A stretch of DNA of 64,000 bases from JAPOXR01 sp965219635 (GTDB taxonomy: Bacteria; Pseudomonadota; Alphaproteobacteria; Rhodobacterales; Rhodobacteraceae), in the NCBI GenBank assembly GCA_965219635.1, contig OZ244783.1, forward strand, positions 992,001 through 1,056,000, in the 5' to 3' direction. The notes under the pieces were generated by a model. That model was not told where the DNA came from. It was given only the letters and a program-made list of their open reading frames with translations, and searched no databases. The first letter of the stretch is position 1; each line of letters begins with the position of its first letter. The position numbers were made by a program, and so were the translations under genes. Of this stretch, positions 18,282 through 26,991 are shown piece after piece.

Positions 18282-19028
18282 TCAGTAGCTGCTGGCACCG
18301 CTATCCACCCGCATGACCGTTCCTGTGATCTGGCGGGACTCATCCGATGCAAGGAACAGCGCCAGATTTGCGACATCGTCCGGCTCGGAGGGACCAAGCA
18401 GCGACTTCTTGTAGATTGGATTATCAGGGGTGATCATCGCAGCGACCCGTTCGGTGAGGACAACACCTGGAGCCAGTATATTGACCCGGATCTTCTTGTC
18501 GGCCCATTGCATGGCCATGGCGCGGCTCATGGCAAGTACGCCTCCCTTTGCGGCAGTGTAGGCGTCAGCGCCGTGCGTGCCGATGACTGCTCTCATCGAT
18601 GCCGTGTTGATGATTGAACCGCCCCCTGAGTGGACCATCATCGGAATGAACTTCCTGCACATCAGGAGTGTCCCGAAGAGATCAACCCGGATGGTCCGCC
18701 AGAACTCGTCCAACTCAAGTTCTGTTACGGGCCCGTCTTTGGCCGTGCCCCCTCCGGCGCAGTTGAACAGAACGTCTACCTGGCCAAGACGATCCTTGCA
18801 TTCTTCTACGATTGCATCGACTTGAGGCTCGTTGCCTACGTCGCCGCAAATTGCAAATGCGGTACCCCCAGCCTGGACAATCTCGGAGGCAACAGCTTTT
18901 GCGCTCTCCCGATTCTGGTCAACGACAGCCACGGATGAGCCCTCGCGGGCAAACTTGAGCGAACTTGCGCGGCCAATACCGCTCCCGCCTCCGGTGATTA
19001 CGGAGCACTTGCCATTCAATCTGTTCAT
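18282..19028 (-). CDS. Short-chain dehydrogenase/reductase
   Basis: A 248-residue classical SDR. The cofactor motif is TGGGSGIGR near residues 12-20, the NAG motif appears as NCAGGG, and the catalytic Ser-Tyr-Lys set is in NTASM and DAYTAAKGG. An Asp after the second strand (VVDQN) suggests NAD preference. It shares 4 bases (ATGA) with the preceding SDR gene, so translation is coupled. The third gene of this run, the MetE-like gene, starts some 270 bases further on. The substrate cannot be read from the sequence. Confidence 0.87.
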   Translation of the reverse strand: MNRLNGKCSVITGGGSGIGRASSLKFAREGSSVAVVDQNRESAKAVASEIVQAGGTAFAICGDVGNEPQVDAIVEECKDRLGQVDVLFNCAGGGTAKDGPVTELELDEFWRTIRVDLFGTLLMCRKFIPMMVHSGGGSIINTASMRAVIGTHGADAYTAAKGGVLAMSRAMAMQWADKKIRVNILAPGVVLTERVAAMITPDNPIYKKSLLGPSEPDDVANLALFLASDESRQITGTVMRVDSGASSY

Positions 19029-19771
19029 GGTTCCCTGTTCTGTGGACTTCGTTTCATTTGTACACCACCTACTGCCTGATCGGTGGGCAGAATTTCGATC
19101 GTTGACACGTTGACATGCTGTGGGGCTTCAAGCGCGTACAAGATCGCTGATGCGACATCAGCAGGATCGAGTTCCCGGATTCCGCTATCCTTGAGTTCAT
19201 CCAGCCTGTGCTGGTCGCCTTCGGCCGCGACGTAGAAATCACTCGTTACGCGTCCGGGACAGATTTCCGTTACGCGAATTCCGGTTCCTGCCAGTTCTGA
19301 CCGCAGGTTCTGGCTGAACATATGAATGGCAGACTTGGTTGCTCCGTAGAGCGCTGATCTCGTTGTATGGAGGCCGGAGATTGATCCCAGATTCACGATA
19401 TGGCCTCTGCCTTTCTGGCGCATGGCGGGCAGGGCGGCGGCAGTCAGCAGGATTGGAGTTGCCAAATTGATGTCGATCGCCTCGCGAATATTGTCGGGGC
19501 TGATATCGGCCAAACCAGTTATGCCATGGCCCACACCGGCATTATTGACGATGACGTCTGGGCTGAACTCGCCGATGGCGCGGCAAAGCGTGTCATGATC
19601 CCTCAGATCAGCACAGAGAATAGTTGCTTGCGTGCCCTCGGTCGCCGCTTCGAGCATGGCCTTGCGACGGGCTACCGCCAATACCTCATGGCCTGCTTCA
19701 TCAAGTTTCCGGACGGTGGCAGCACCAATGCCGGTTGATGCTCCGGTGACGATTGATCGCAAACAACTCAC
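19025..19771 (-). CDS. Short-chain dehydrogenase/reductase (YdfG/RutE-like)
   Basis: A 248-residue classical SDR with TGASTGIG, NNAGVGHG, and the catalytic Ser and Tyr-Lys in NLGSISG and ALYGATKSA. An Arg-Arg after the second strand (AVARRKA) points to NADP. The pattern ending in ICPGRVTSDFY and LDPADVASAI resembles the YdfG group acting on serine-like hydroxy acids. The start at GTG 19771 overlaps the best ribosome binding site (GAGGTGA); the TTG at 19762 would be better spaced and gives MRSIVTGAS, so the true start may be there. It heads the four-gene minus-strand operon. Confidence 0.85.
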   Translation of the reverse strand: MSCLRSIVTGASTGIGAATVRKLDEAGHEVLAVARRKAMLEAATEGTQATILCADLRDHDTLCRAIGEFSPDVIVNNAGVGHGITGLADISPDNIREAIDINLATPILLTAAALPAMRQKGRGHIVNLGSISGLHTTRSALYGATKSAIHMFSQNLRSELAGTGIRVTEICPGRVTSDFYVAAEGDQHRLDELKDSGIRELDPADVASAILYALEAPQHVNVSTIEILPTDQAVGGVQMKRSPQNREP

Positions 19772-20180
19772 CTCGGGGTAATTCGGTTGGTTCGGGCAAC
19801 GGTCAAGAAATACGCTGCTGCAAGGCGATCAGCAACAAGCACTGTAAGATCTTCAATCCAAAGTTTGGCGGCCGTTCTTGAACACGCAAGGGACCAAGCG
19901 CGAGCAACCCGAGCCTGATTTTGGCAGGAGTTGGCATGCGTAGCTGTAGCGGCAAACGGATAGCTTGAAGATTCCCTGTGGAGCCCATGCTTTGCCATCA
20001 ATCCAATGAAGCCGTTTCATTCGTTCTGGGCAATTGTGCGTTCAGTTGGTCGCAGCGCGACATTTCACAAGCAACCGGTTTCCCCGTCTTGGGAGTCCAA
20101 GGATCTGGAATCCGTCCCTGTGGACGATTGATTGCACTGCGTTTGGTCCTTAAGTTCGGATTATTCCGGTGGAGGGCACC
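19772..20180. other. Intergenic stretch without a gene
   Basis: About 400 bases between the divergent SDR operon and the FitA-like antitoxin. No credible frame. It should contain both promoters; GGAGGG at 20171-20176 is the ribosome binding site of the antitoxin. Confidence 0.45.
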
Positions 20181-20423
20181 ATGACCTGCATCATGCCTCT
20201 TGAACTCGACGTCGTTTTGGAGAGTCGCCTTCGCACTCGGGCAGCCGAGCATGGCCTGTCGATGGAGGATGAGGCACGTGAAATATTGCGTGCTGCCTTG
20301 GACAACGAACCACCGCCGCGGAATCTCGCTGCTGCAATTCGATCGCGTGTTGCTCATCTTGGCGGAGTCGAGCTTGATCTTCCTGCCCGCGAGCCGATGC
20401 CCGAGCCGCCGCGTTTCGACTGA
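20181..20423 (+). CDS. FitA/StbC-type ribbon-helix-helix antitoxin
   Basis: An 80-residue protein with the pattern of FitA-like antitoxins: an N-terminal beta strand (the DNA-binding ribbon), the helices LRTRAAEHGLSMEDEAREILRAAL, and a C-terminal toxin-binding tail rich in Leu, Pro and Glu ending PEPPRFD. Such proteins bind the operon promoter and neutralise a PIN-domain FitB/VapC ribonuclease encoded just downstream. Here the downstream toxin is decayed, so the antitoxin is an orphan or itself on the way to loss. The ATG at 20181 is preferred over the GTG at 20169 because GGAGGG lies at the right distance. Confidence 0.8.
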   Translation: MTCIMPLELDVVLESRLRTRAAEHGLSMEDEAREILRAALDNEPPPRNLAAAIRSRVAHLGGVELDLPAREPMPEPPRFD

Positions 20424-20427
20424 CCCC

Positions 20428-20709
20428 GTGTCCAAGCCAGTTTTGGAAGGGTTCGCTACTCGGTACGGCCCCAATGTCCGAGCGACTGCTGTCTGCAAGG
20501 CCAAGCCTCAACGCTGTGTTGATTACTGCCCACCGAGCAACGGCGTGATACTCTGGCGAGCGTGATTGAGGCGGTGCTGACCTTCAGCATACCGATAGGA
20601 ATCAGAGCGTCGTGCTATCCGAATGCCATTGGAAGAGTTTAGTGGTCGCTGAAATCTTCCGCTATCCGTTTGACTCGGCATCAGCAACGGTAGCCATCAC
20701 AGCCAGCAT
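20428..20709 (+). pseudogene. Decayed FitB/VapC PIN-domain toxin gene
   Basis: Directly after the antitoxin, three pieces in different frames match successive parts of FitB/VapC toxins. From 20428 there is VSKPVLEGFATRYG followed by ATAVCKAKPQRCVDY, comparable to the TAVTKAE..YGV segment. From 20526 there is LPTEQRRDTLASVIEAVLT, comparable to the LPxGxRRDxLAxxIExML helix. From about 20635 there is EEFSGR, a stop, then a shifted YPFDSASATVAITAS, comparable to FAGRxLPFDSAAAxAYA. The start with the catalytic LDTN motif is missing and stops and frameshifts interrupt the rest, so no active ribonuclease can be made. Homology is by recognition of family patterns, not by search. Confidence 0.7.
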
Positions 20710-20751
20710 GACGATTGGAGATCAGGGGTCATCCGCCAAGAACAGGATTTG

Positions 20752-20826
20752 GCTGGGGTGGTAGGATTCGAACCTACGGTACACGGTACCAAAAACCGTT
20801 GCCTTACCACTTGGCTACACCCCAAA
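20752..20826 (-). tRNA. tRNA-Gln (anticodon UUG)
   Basis: The minus strand folds as a tRNA of 75 bases including an encoded CCA end. Acceptor arms TGGGGTG and CACCCCA pair over 7 bases, the anticodon loop TTTTGGT carries TTG in positions 34-36, and the T loop is GTTCGAATCC. UUG reads the glutamine codon CAA and, by wobble, CAG. It lies just beyond the decayed toxin gene on the opposite strand. Confidence 0.95.
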
Positions 20827-21370
20827 TCCGAGTGCGGTTGTTTAGTTTCGGCGCCGCGGACATGCAACCTCAATCGGAGTCTTGTTTCTTCTTCACATCA
20901 ACGGAGTCATTCGTGTTGCTCTCCGACATGCGAACTATCCCGATTTGCCCCAGAAGTCGTACGCAAACTGCGAGTGCAATTGTGCCGCCTGCGCACTTGA
21001 ATGTAGTTTCAGTTGGTTTGCCATGCGCACGCCGTTGCAATCGTCCACAAGCAACCCGATCGCGCAAAGCCCGTCGGAGACTGGCGTTCGTGCTATCCAA
21101 AAGGTCAGCCGATGACCGGAGGATAACCGATTGGGAGGGGCCTCCGGCGCCGGGCATTCGAACTCAATCTGCCCCATTTCTCAGTCCTCTGCCGATCGGT
21201 TGAAGAGATGAACTACGCAGACCGAGTCGTTCATACGGCACACTTGAGGGGAAGGTCAGGACTTTCGGCTGCCCGTTCATGCACTGAGAGTCTCGGAATC
21301 GAACCTCAAAACCGGTGCAAGCCATCGGTTGAAGGGATAGTTGCCACTGGGCCTGTCAAAAATGGAAGGG
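20827..21370. other. About 540 bases without a recognisable gene
   Basis: No open frame on either strand looks real. Two short segments resemble the T-loop side of tRNA genes (ATTCGAAC near 21157 and ATCGAACC near 21298), and each is followed some 20-45 bases later by ATCGGTTGAAG, but neither folds into a tRNA. The stretch holds the promoter of the tRNA-Gln gene and the 3' flank of the phosphomannomutase gene. Confidence 0.4.
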
Positions 21371-22858
21371 TCAAATGCGCTGGTCATAAGGGCCAACGCC
21401 GCTCGTGTTGCTGATGATCTCATCCAGCGCCTCAAAGATGCGCCGCATTTCCTGCTCGCTGTCGACGCTCTCGCATACGACCACCAAATTCGGGGTGTTT
21501 GAGGACGCGCGCACGAGGAACCAGGAGCCGTTGGAAAGCGAACATCTGGCCCCGTTGATCGTGTTGATGCCGGTGATCTTCAGGCTGGCGAAGGGCGCGG
21601 ATGACTCTTTGAGCGCAAACAGCCGCCGGGTGATTTGCTCAACGGCCTGATACTTGCGCTCATCTTCGCAGTGGGGCGACATGGTCGGTGTCGACCAGGT
21701 CGGTGCAAGCGTGTCTGAGAGTTCTGCCATGGACATGGAGGGTGCAGCATCAAGCATCTTGCAGAGTCGTACAGCCGCCAGGATTGCATCGTCATAGCCG
21801 CCGCCGACAGGTGGGCCGAAATAGAAGTGACCGGATTTCTCGAACGCGGCCAAGGCGCCGGTGTCGTGCATCCTTGCCTTGATGTGGCCATGCCCCGTGC
21901 GCCAGTACTCGGTGGATGCACCGTGCATTCCAAGCTCGGGGTCGGTCTGAAACAGGCTGGTCGATTTGACGTCGGCAATGAAGCGGGCGCCCGGATGGGA
22001 CCGGGCAATATCGCGTGCCAGCAATACTCCGAGCTTGTCCGAAAACAGCGGCTTGCCGGTTTCATCAACCACACCCAGTCGGTCGCCGTCGCCGTCAAAA
22101 CCGAATGCGAGATCAGCCTCTGCCGACTTTACGGCCACGGCCATATCGTCAAGCATAAGCAATGACTCGGGATTGGGGTCATAGTTCGGAAAGCTGTAGT
22201 CCGGGGTGCAGTGGCGCGGCACAACTTCGATGCCGATGCGTTCGAGAGCCCGGGGAGCGAAAAGTGATGCGGTGCCATTCCCGGTGGCGCATACGGCCTT
22301 GAGCGGGCGCCTCATTCGGAACGAGCCGCAAATGGCGTCCAGCCAGCGATCGCCTATCCCCTCCATGCGTTGTATCGATCCGCCTGGCTTCTGGAGATCG
22401 CCTTCGCCCAGCGCCAATTCCTGCAGGCGGCTGATTTCCCCCTCAGACATCGTGAGCGGATGACGAAATCCTGCCTTGAGTCCGGTCCAGCCATTGGGAT
22501 TGTGTGATGCGGTGACCATCGCAACGGACGGCACTTCAAGCGCAACTCTGGCAAAATATGCCGCTGGCGAGACAACCATTCCGATATCCAGAACTTGAAT
22601 ACCGGCGCCTGCGAGCCCAAGCATGAGCGAGTTTGCAACCGAAGGCGAATAGGCGCGGAAATCATGCCCGGCGACTATCCGTGGCTCGGCTCCGATTTCG
22701 TGGATCAACGCACCGAGCGCCGATCCTACGCGGTGGAATCCCTCAAGAGTGATCTGCTCCGGGAACTGCCAGCGCGCATCATATTCTCTGAAACCGGTCT
22801 TGCAGATGCGCGGCTGGGTCAATTCAGCCCATCCATGCGTTCCGGGCATGCCGGACAC
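21371..22858 (-). CDS. Phosphomannomutase/phosphoglucomutase
   Basis: A 495-residue alpha-D-phosphohexomutase with all four domains. The phosphoserine loop is TASHNPNGWTG (active Ser in SHNP), the Mg site is FDGDGDR, the sugar-specificity loop is near EYWRTGHGHIK, and the phosphate-binding loop RASSNTPNL lies near the C-terminus. It interconverts the 1- and 6-phosphates of mannose and/or glucose for polysaccharide and LPS precursors. The following gene upstream on the same strand (27 bases away) is kdsA, fitting a cell-envelope sugar role. Confidence 0.9.
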   Translation of the reverse strand: MSGMPGTHGWAELTQPRICKTGFREYDARWQFPEQITLEGFHRVGSALGALIHEIGAEPRIVAGHDFRAYSPSVANSLMLGLAGAGIQVLDIGMVVSPAAYFARVALEVPSVAMVTASHNPNGWTGLKAGFRHPLTMSEGEISRLQELALGEGDLQKPGGSIQRMEGIGDRWLDAICGSFRMRRPLKAVCATGNGTASLFAPRALERIGIEVVPRHCTPDYSFPNYDPNPESLLMLDDMAVAVKSAEADLAFGFDGDGDRLGVVDETGKPLFSDKLGVLLARDIARSHPGARFIADVKSTSLFQTDPELGMHGASTEYWRTGHGHIKARMHDTGALAAFEKSGHFYFGPPVGGGYDDAILAAVRLCKMLDAAPSMSMAELSDTLAPTWSTPTMSPHCEDERKYQAVEQITRRLFALKESSAPFASLKITGINTINGARCSLSNGSWFLVRASSNTPNLVVVCESVDSEQEMRRIFEALDEIISNTSGVGPYDQRI

Positions 22859-22884
22859 CCGCGGACTGTGGCCGCCTTACTGCC

Positions 22885-23730
22885 CTATATCCTGACCGGA
22901 TTCGATTTTGCGACGGCATCCAGTTCCTTGAGGACACCAACCAGAGCAGGCATGTCCTTCATGCGTATCATGTTGGGTCCGTCACTCGGTGCGTTGTCCG
23001 GGTCTTCGTGGGCTTCAATAAACACGGCGGCAACTCCCACGGCTACCGCAGCCCTGGCAATGACCGGCGCGAATTCACGCCTGCCGCCTGAGGAGTGGCC
23101 CTTGGCACCCGGTTCCTGGACTGAGTGAGTGGCATCGATGACCACCGGAAACCCGGAGGCCGCCATTATCGGAAGGCCGCGCAGGTCGCTGACCAGATTG
23201 TTGTAACCGAAGCTTGACCCGCGCTCACAAAGCAAAATCCTGTCGTTGCCGGTCGACCTGATCTTCTGCAGGACACCCGCCATGCCGGTTGGGGCCAGAA
23301 ACTGTCCCTTCTTGACGTTGACCGCCGCTCCGGTCTTTCCGGCGGCAATCAGCAGATCGGTCTGACGGCACAGGAATGCAGGTATCTGAATGACGTCCAC
23401 ACAGTTGGCGGCTGCTGCGCACTGGGGAATGTCGTGAATGTCTGTGAGCACCGGGCATCCGATGCGTTTTCTGACTTCACTCAGTATCTCCAGTCCGGCT
23501 TCCATTCCGGGGCCCCGCCGGGTGTCAAGGGAGGATCGGTTTGCCTTGTCGAAAGAGGCCTTGAAAATGAACCCCGTATCCGCCGACCGGGCGATTTCAG
23601 CGAGTCGTCCTGCAAGGTCGAGAGAGTGCTCAAGGGATTCAATCTGGCAAGGCCCGGCGATGAGCGCAAAAGGGAGATCGTTGGCAATCCTTAGCTTGCC
23701 CACATCAACAGAAACAACCTTGCTGCTCAC
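22885..23730 (-). CDS. kdsA: 3-deoxy-8-phosphooctulonate synthase (Kdo-8-P synthase)
   Basis: A 281-residue TIM-barrel aldolase condensing PEP with arabinose 5-phosphate to Kdo-8-phosphate, the committed step to LPS Kdo. Family marks are LIAGPCQIES, FKASFDKANRSS, DIHDIPQC, QIPAFLCRQTDLL, LCERGSSFGY and DATHSVQ. The GTG at 23730 is preferred because AAGGAG lies 8 bases upstream and the product begins VSSKVVSV; an ATG 21 bases earlier lacks such a site. It is followed by the phosphomannomutase gene on the same strand. Its presence marks the organism as Gram-negative. Confidence 0.95.
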   Translation of the reverse strand: MSSKVVSVDVGKLRIANDLPFALIAGPCQIESLEHSLDLAGRLAEIARSADTGFIFKASFDKANRSSLDTRRGPGMEAGLEILSEVRKRIGCPVLTDIHDIPQCAAAANCVDVIQIPAFLCRQTDLLIAAGKTGAAVNVKKGQFLAPTGMAGVLQKIRSTGNDRILLCERGSSFGYNNLVSDLRGLPIMAASGFPVVIDATHSVQEPGAKGHSSGGRREFAPVIARAAVAVGVAAVFIEAHEDPDNAPSDGPNMIRMKDMPALVGVLKELDAVAKSNPVRI

Positions 23731-23871
23731 TTGACGGACTCCTTGAGGCAATACGCGGTTGGAGGCACCATTTCATTGCACAGGCCGGTATGGAACACCG
23801 GGCGGCCCTGATCCCATCCCGGCCTCCCGGTCCAGACGCTAGTCAGCGGGACACGCGGATGCCCGTCCGGT

Positions 23872-25131
23872 TCACTCCACCCGGTTTATCGGGAAGAAGC
23901 GTGCAACAACCAACGCCATTGCGGCGGCACTCAGGCTCAAGAGCGCTCCCATCTTTGCCGCATCCTGCACCGGACCAGCATCAAATGCCACGCTGGCAAC
24001 AAAAAGCGAAACGGTAAATCCAATCGCTGCAATGAAACCGACGATCAATATGTCCGTCAGATTCATTCCCGCCGGCATGCCCATCCGCATCGGGCGGGCG
24101 GCTAGCCAGCCGAAGAAGTAGATTCCAACCGGCTTGCCTACGAGCAGGCCCAGAAGAACGAGGATGGTCGGTGTTCCGAATGCCGAAAACTCAACACCGG
24201 CATTCGCCAACCCGAAAAACAGCAGGATAACCTCGACAGGCCTCTCCAGCGTGTGCTCAATCCGGTTGAGCATGTCCTTCTCGCCGACTTCGGCCTGAGA
24301 GAATATGCCGAAATCATGGTCAGCATGAGGGATGGCCACAATGATTGGCAGCAGTCCGAGCGCCGGATGAAGTCCTGACTCCTGGAACCCATACCAGCAC
24401 AGCGCGCCACCAATGGCATAAGGGATGACCATGAACTTGTTTTCAACAAACATGGATGCCTTGCGTCCGCCGGTCCCGTGATTGCGGTCCATCCTGCGCG
24501 GAAGCCAGTTGAACAGAAAGTAGACGGTTGCTGTCGCCACCACGGGAAGCAACAGCCATTCAGCCTGGAACTCGCCTGAGGGATAGAACACGGCCAGGAT
24601 GATCAATCCGCAAGCATCGTCTGCAATCGCCAATAACAGCAGGAAGGCAACCGCTGGATGACCTCGCCCGAATATCACTCTGCCGACCAGATAGGAAAAC
24701 GCAATGTCTGTCGCAGTTGGAATGGCCCACCCGTTGGCGACTGCCGAATAGGTTTCTGATCCGAGGAGAGCGGCGACTCCTAGATAGACGGCGACCGGTC
24801 CGATCATTCCACCGGCAGTGGCAAAGAGCGGCGTGACCGCTTTCTTGCCCCGCAAAGATCCTTCCCGAAGTGCGACCGCCTCCCAGACTTCCTTGCCGGC
24901 AACAGCAAAGAAGAATGCCATCAGGATGTCGTTGATCACGTAATGGACTGTGAGGACGCGTCCGGCTTCCTCACCGTATTTGTAGTACCCGATGAGGCTG
25001 TCTTTCAGCAGTACGGCGTCGATGACGGCATGGTAGCTGTCGGCATCAATATTTGCCCATATCAATGCAAGGACTGCTCCTCCGATCAGCAGCAGCGAAT
25101 AATCTGAGATGAACTTCCAGTACCTGGTCAT
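23872..25131 (-). CDS. nhaA: Na+/H+ antiporter NhaA
   Basis: A 419-residue inner-membrane antiporter with about twelve hydrophobic segments, exporting sodium in exchange for protons. Conserved parts are FFFAVAGKEVWEA, TPLFATAGGMIGP, PTATDIAFSY (ion-site Asp), LLAIADDACGL (the Asp-Asp ion-binding pair) and the C-terminal NLTDILIVGFIAAIGFTVSLF. The start MTRYWKF at 25131 fits the family; the frame is open further upstream but the added residues are Arg-rich and unlike a membrane protein. A GGAGG lies about 15 bases before this ATG, a little far. It stands alone and suggests a saline or variable-sodium habitat. Confidence 0.93.
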   Translation of the reverse strand: MTRYWKFISDYSLLLIGGAVLALIWANIDADSYHAVIDAVLLKDSLIGYYKYGEEAGRVLTVHYVINDILMAFFFAVAGKEVWEAVALREGSLRGKKAVTPLFATAGGMIGPVAVYLGVAALLGSETYSAVANGWAIPTATDIAFSYLVGRVIFGRGHPAVAFLLLLAIADDACGLIILAVFYPSGEFQAEWLLLPVVATATVYFLFNWLPRRMDRNHGTGGRKASMFVENKFMVIPYAIGGALCWYGFQESGLHPALGLLPIIVAIPHADHDFGIFSQAEVGEKDMLNRIEHTLERPVEVILLFFGLANAGVEFSAFGTPTILVLLGLLVGKPVGIYFFGWLAARPMRMGMPAGMNLTDILIVGFIAAIGFTVSLFVASVAFDAGPVQDAAKMGALLSLSAAAMALVVARFFPINRVE

Positions 25132-25427
25132 TTGCCGCTCTGAAACCTCCAGTGTGAGTTCGGCTGCGCACTTGCGCCGCTTGGATCGTCGTCCGGGTGC
25201 CAGCCGGGCAGGGGATACCTCAAGCCTGATGGCAGGCGCAGCATCTAGTGCAGAGCATTTGCTTTTGCAATATTCGCAGCAGATACAACAATTTGTGAAG
25301 TCAGGCCGGAATTCGCGAATGGCGATCGCAAGATGCCTTGGTGACCTGCCTGAAAGACCGAAAATTACAGGGTCGGGGAAGTACTCAAACGGGACCCAAG
25401 AATGAAATCTGAACCAGGGACTGCTTG

Positions 25428-26075
25428 ATGTCCGGCCTTCTGGAACTGACCGGTGCGCAGGTGCGCGCATGCCGGGCATGCAGCGAGCGCTTTGCCGCCA
25501 CGCCGACTGCGCACTCTCCCCGGCCAGTGTTTTGGTGCGACTCCCGCGCAACCATACTTGTTGCCGGACAGGCGCCAGGTACGCGTGTCCATGCCAGCGG
25601 GAAGTTCTTTGATGACCCATCCGGCGACCGGCTCAGGCAATGGATGGGGATCGACAGGCAAGCATTCTACGACCGGAGCACAATTGCCATACTGCCTATG
25701 GCCTTCTGTTTTCCGGGACTTGACAGCAAGGGATCAGATCTGCCGCCGCCGCGAGTATGCGCTGATCTCTGGCGGGAGCGTATCCTTGCACTGCTACCGA
25801 ACATCCGGACTACGATCCTGCTGGGAGGCCATGCGCAGCGTTGGCATCTCGGGAAACAGGCAGCGGGCGGCGTACGAAATACAGTCGCCAGATGGGCGGA
25901 ATTTGCTCCATTGTATTTCCCGCTGCCGCACCCGAGCTGGCGGAACAATGCGTTGATTGCCGGTGTGCCCGGCTTCGAAAGCCAAATGCTGCCAGCCCTC
26001 CGCAAGCGGGTGGCCGAACTGATCCGGGATAACCCCGCAGCAATCAATAACCCTGCTTGCGGTCGACTAGATTGA
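25428..26075 (+). CDS. Uracil-DNA glycosylase-fold protein
   Basis: A 215-residue protein of the uracil-DNA glycosylase superfamily. It has GQAPGTRVHASGKFFDDPSG, the family motif A region (GQAPG, as in families 4 and 5), a putative motif B near PLPHPSWRN, and an N-terminal CRACSERF segment with two cysteines, a weak echo of the iron-sulfur cysteines of family 4. Bacterial genomes commonly carry this group annotated as uracil-DNA glycosylase family, but activity is not established for many of them. Its end overlaps the convergent GhrA gene by 32 bases. Confidence 0.82.
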   Translation: MSGLLELTGAQVRACRACSERFAATPTAHSPRPVFWCDSRATILVAGQAPGTRVHASGKFFDDPSGDRLRQWMGIDRQAFYDRSTIAILPMAFCFPGLDSKGSDLPPPRVCADLWRERILALLPNIRTTILLGGHAQRWHLGKQAAGGVRNTVARWAEFAPLYFPLPHPSWRNNALIAGVPGFESQMLPALRKRVAELIRDNPAAINNPACGRLD

Positions 26076-26991
26076 GAAACGGCATGCCGTTCTCTCCGCG
26101 CCGGATGTTCTCCGCAATCACCTTTGATGCGGTATCCACTTGCGTCTCGGAAGCGATGTGCGGCCAGACTGAAACCCGTGGGTGTGTCCAGAACGGATGA
26201 GTTGCCGGAAGCGGTTCCTCGCGGAAGACATCCAGCGTTGCGTTCGACAATTTCCCCTCGCCAATCGCCGCCAAAAGGTCGTCATCATTGATCAGCGCCC
26301 CTCTGCCGGAGTTGATCAGTACTGCTCCCGGTTTGAAGTGCTGCAATAGATGCCTGTCGCAGATGTTTTCGGTTTCCCTTGTGTGTGGCAGCAAAAGCAC
26401 GACGATATCCGCTGGTGAAACGGCTGAAACTAGTCCGTCGGGTCCACTGTGGCATTCGACTCCGGTGATGCTCTTGGGGGTCCTGCTCCAGCCAAGCACA
26501 CGGAAGTTCAACGTCTTCAACGCCCGGGCTGACGAACTGCCCATTTCACCAAGGCCAAGGATTGCAACAGTCCTGCGCCTGGCCGGAGGTGGCCCGAGAG
26601 CCTGCAACCACTCGCCAGGTTCAGCTGCCATGAACCGGTCAAAATGCAGATGATGGCGCAACACCTGACCCACGACCCATTCTGTCATTTGCTCAATCAT
26701 TCCCGGGTCGACCATCCGGGAAATGGGGACCGTGATTGTCGGGTTCGTGACAAGCCGTTCAACGCCGGCCCAAAGGCTCAGCACCGCTTTCAGATCGGTG
26801 AATTTCGAAAAGTCGTTCAGCAGGCCATCGGGAGAATAGATGACATAGGCATGATCGGCGCGCTTCGGGTCGTCACCGCAATGGAAGTCGAACTCTGGCG
26901 CTACGCCAACCGCCCGGCAGGCGCCGGTCAAATCATCTGCCCATTCGGCAAAATGGCGTTCGTTGGCGGAAAATAGAATCCTCACCGTCAT
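26044..26991 (-). CDS. ghrA: Glyoxylate/hydroxypyruvate reductase A
   Basis: A 315-residue D-2-hydroxyacid dehydrogenase of GhrA type, reducing glyoxylate and hydroxypyruvate with NADPH. It has AILGLGEMGSSSARAL (Rossmann motif), LLLPHTRETENI, NSGRGALINDDDL with the catalytic Arg, Glu in FREEPLPATHPFW and His in WPHIASET. The ATG overlaps the stop codon of rodA by 4 bases (ATGA), so it is the last gene of the mre-rod operon. That association with cell-shape genes is also found in Rhodobacterales and looks like a conserved operon rather than a functional link. Confidence 0.9.
   Translation of the reverse strand: MTVRILFSANERHFAEWADDLTGACRAVGVAPEFDFHCGDDPKRADHAYVIYSPDGLLNDFSKFTDLKAVLSLWAGVERLVTNPTITVPISRMVDPGMIEQMTEWVVGQVLRHHLHFDRFMAAEPGEWLQALGPPPARRRTVAILGLGEMGSSSARALKTLNFRVLGWSRTPKSITGVECHSGPDGLVSAVSPADIVVLLLPHTRETENICDRHLLQHFKPGAVLINSGRGALINDDDLLAAIGEGKLSNATLDVFREEPLPATHPFWTHPRVSVWPHIASETQVDTASKVIAENIRRGENGMPFLNLVDRKQGY

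Noticed and set aside
21150..21340. Two tRNA-like T-loop motifs followed by similar ATCGGTTGAAG segments
   Set aside because: No acceptor or anticodon stems could be paired around them; probably coincidence or very old remnants.
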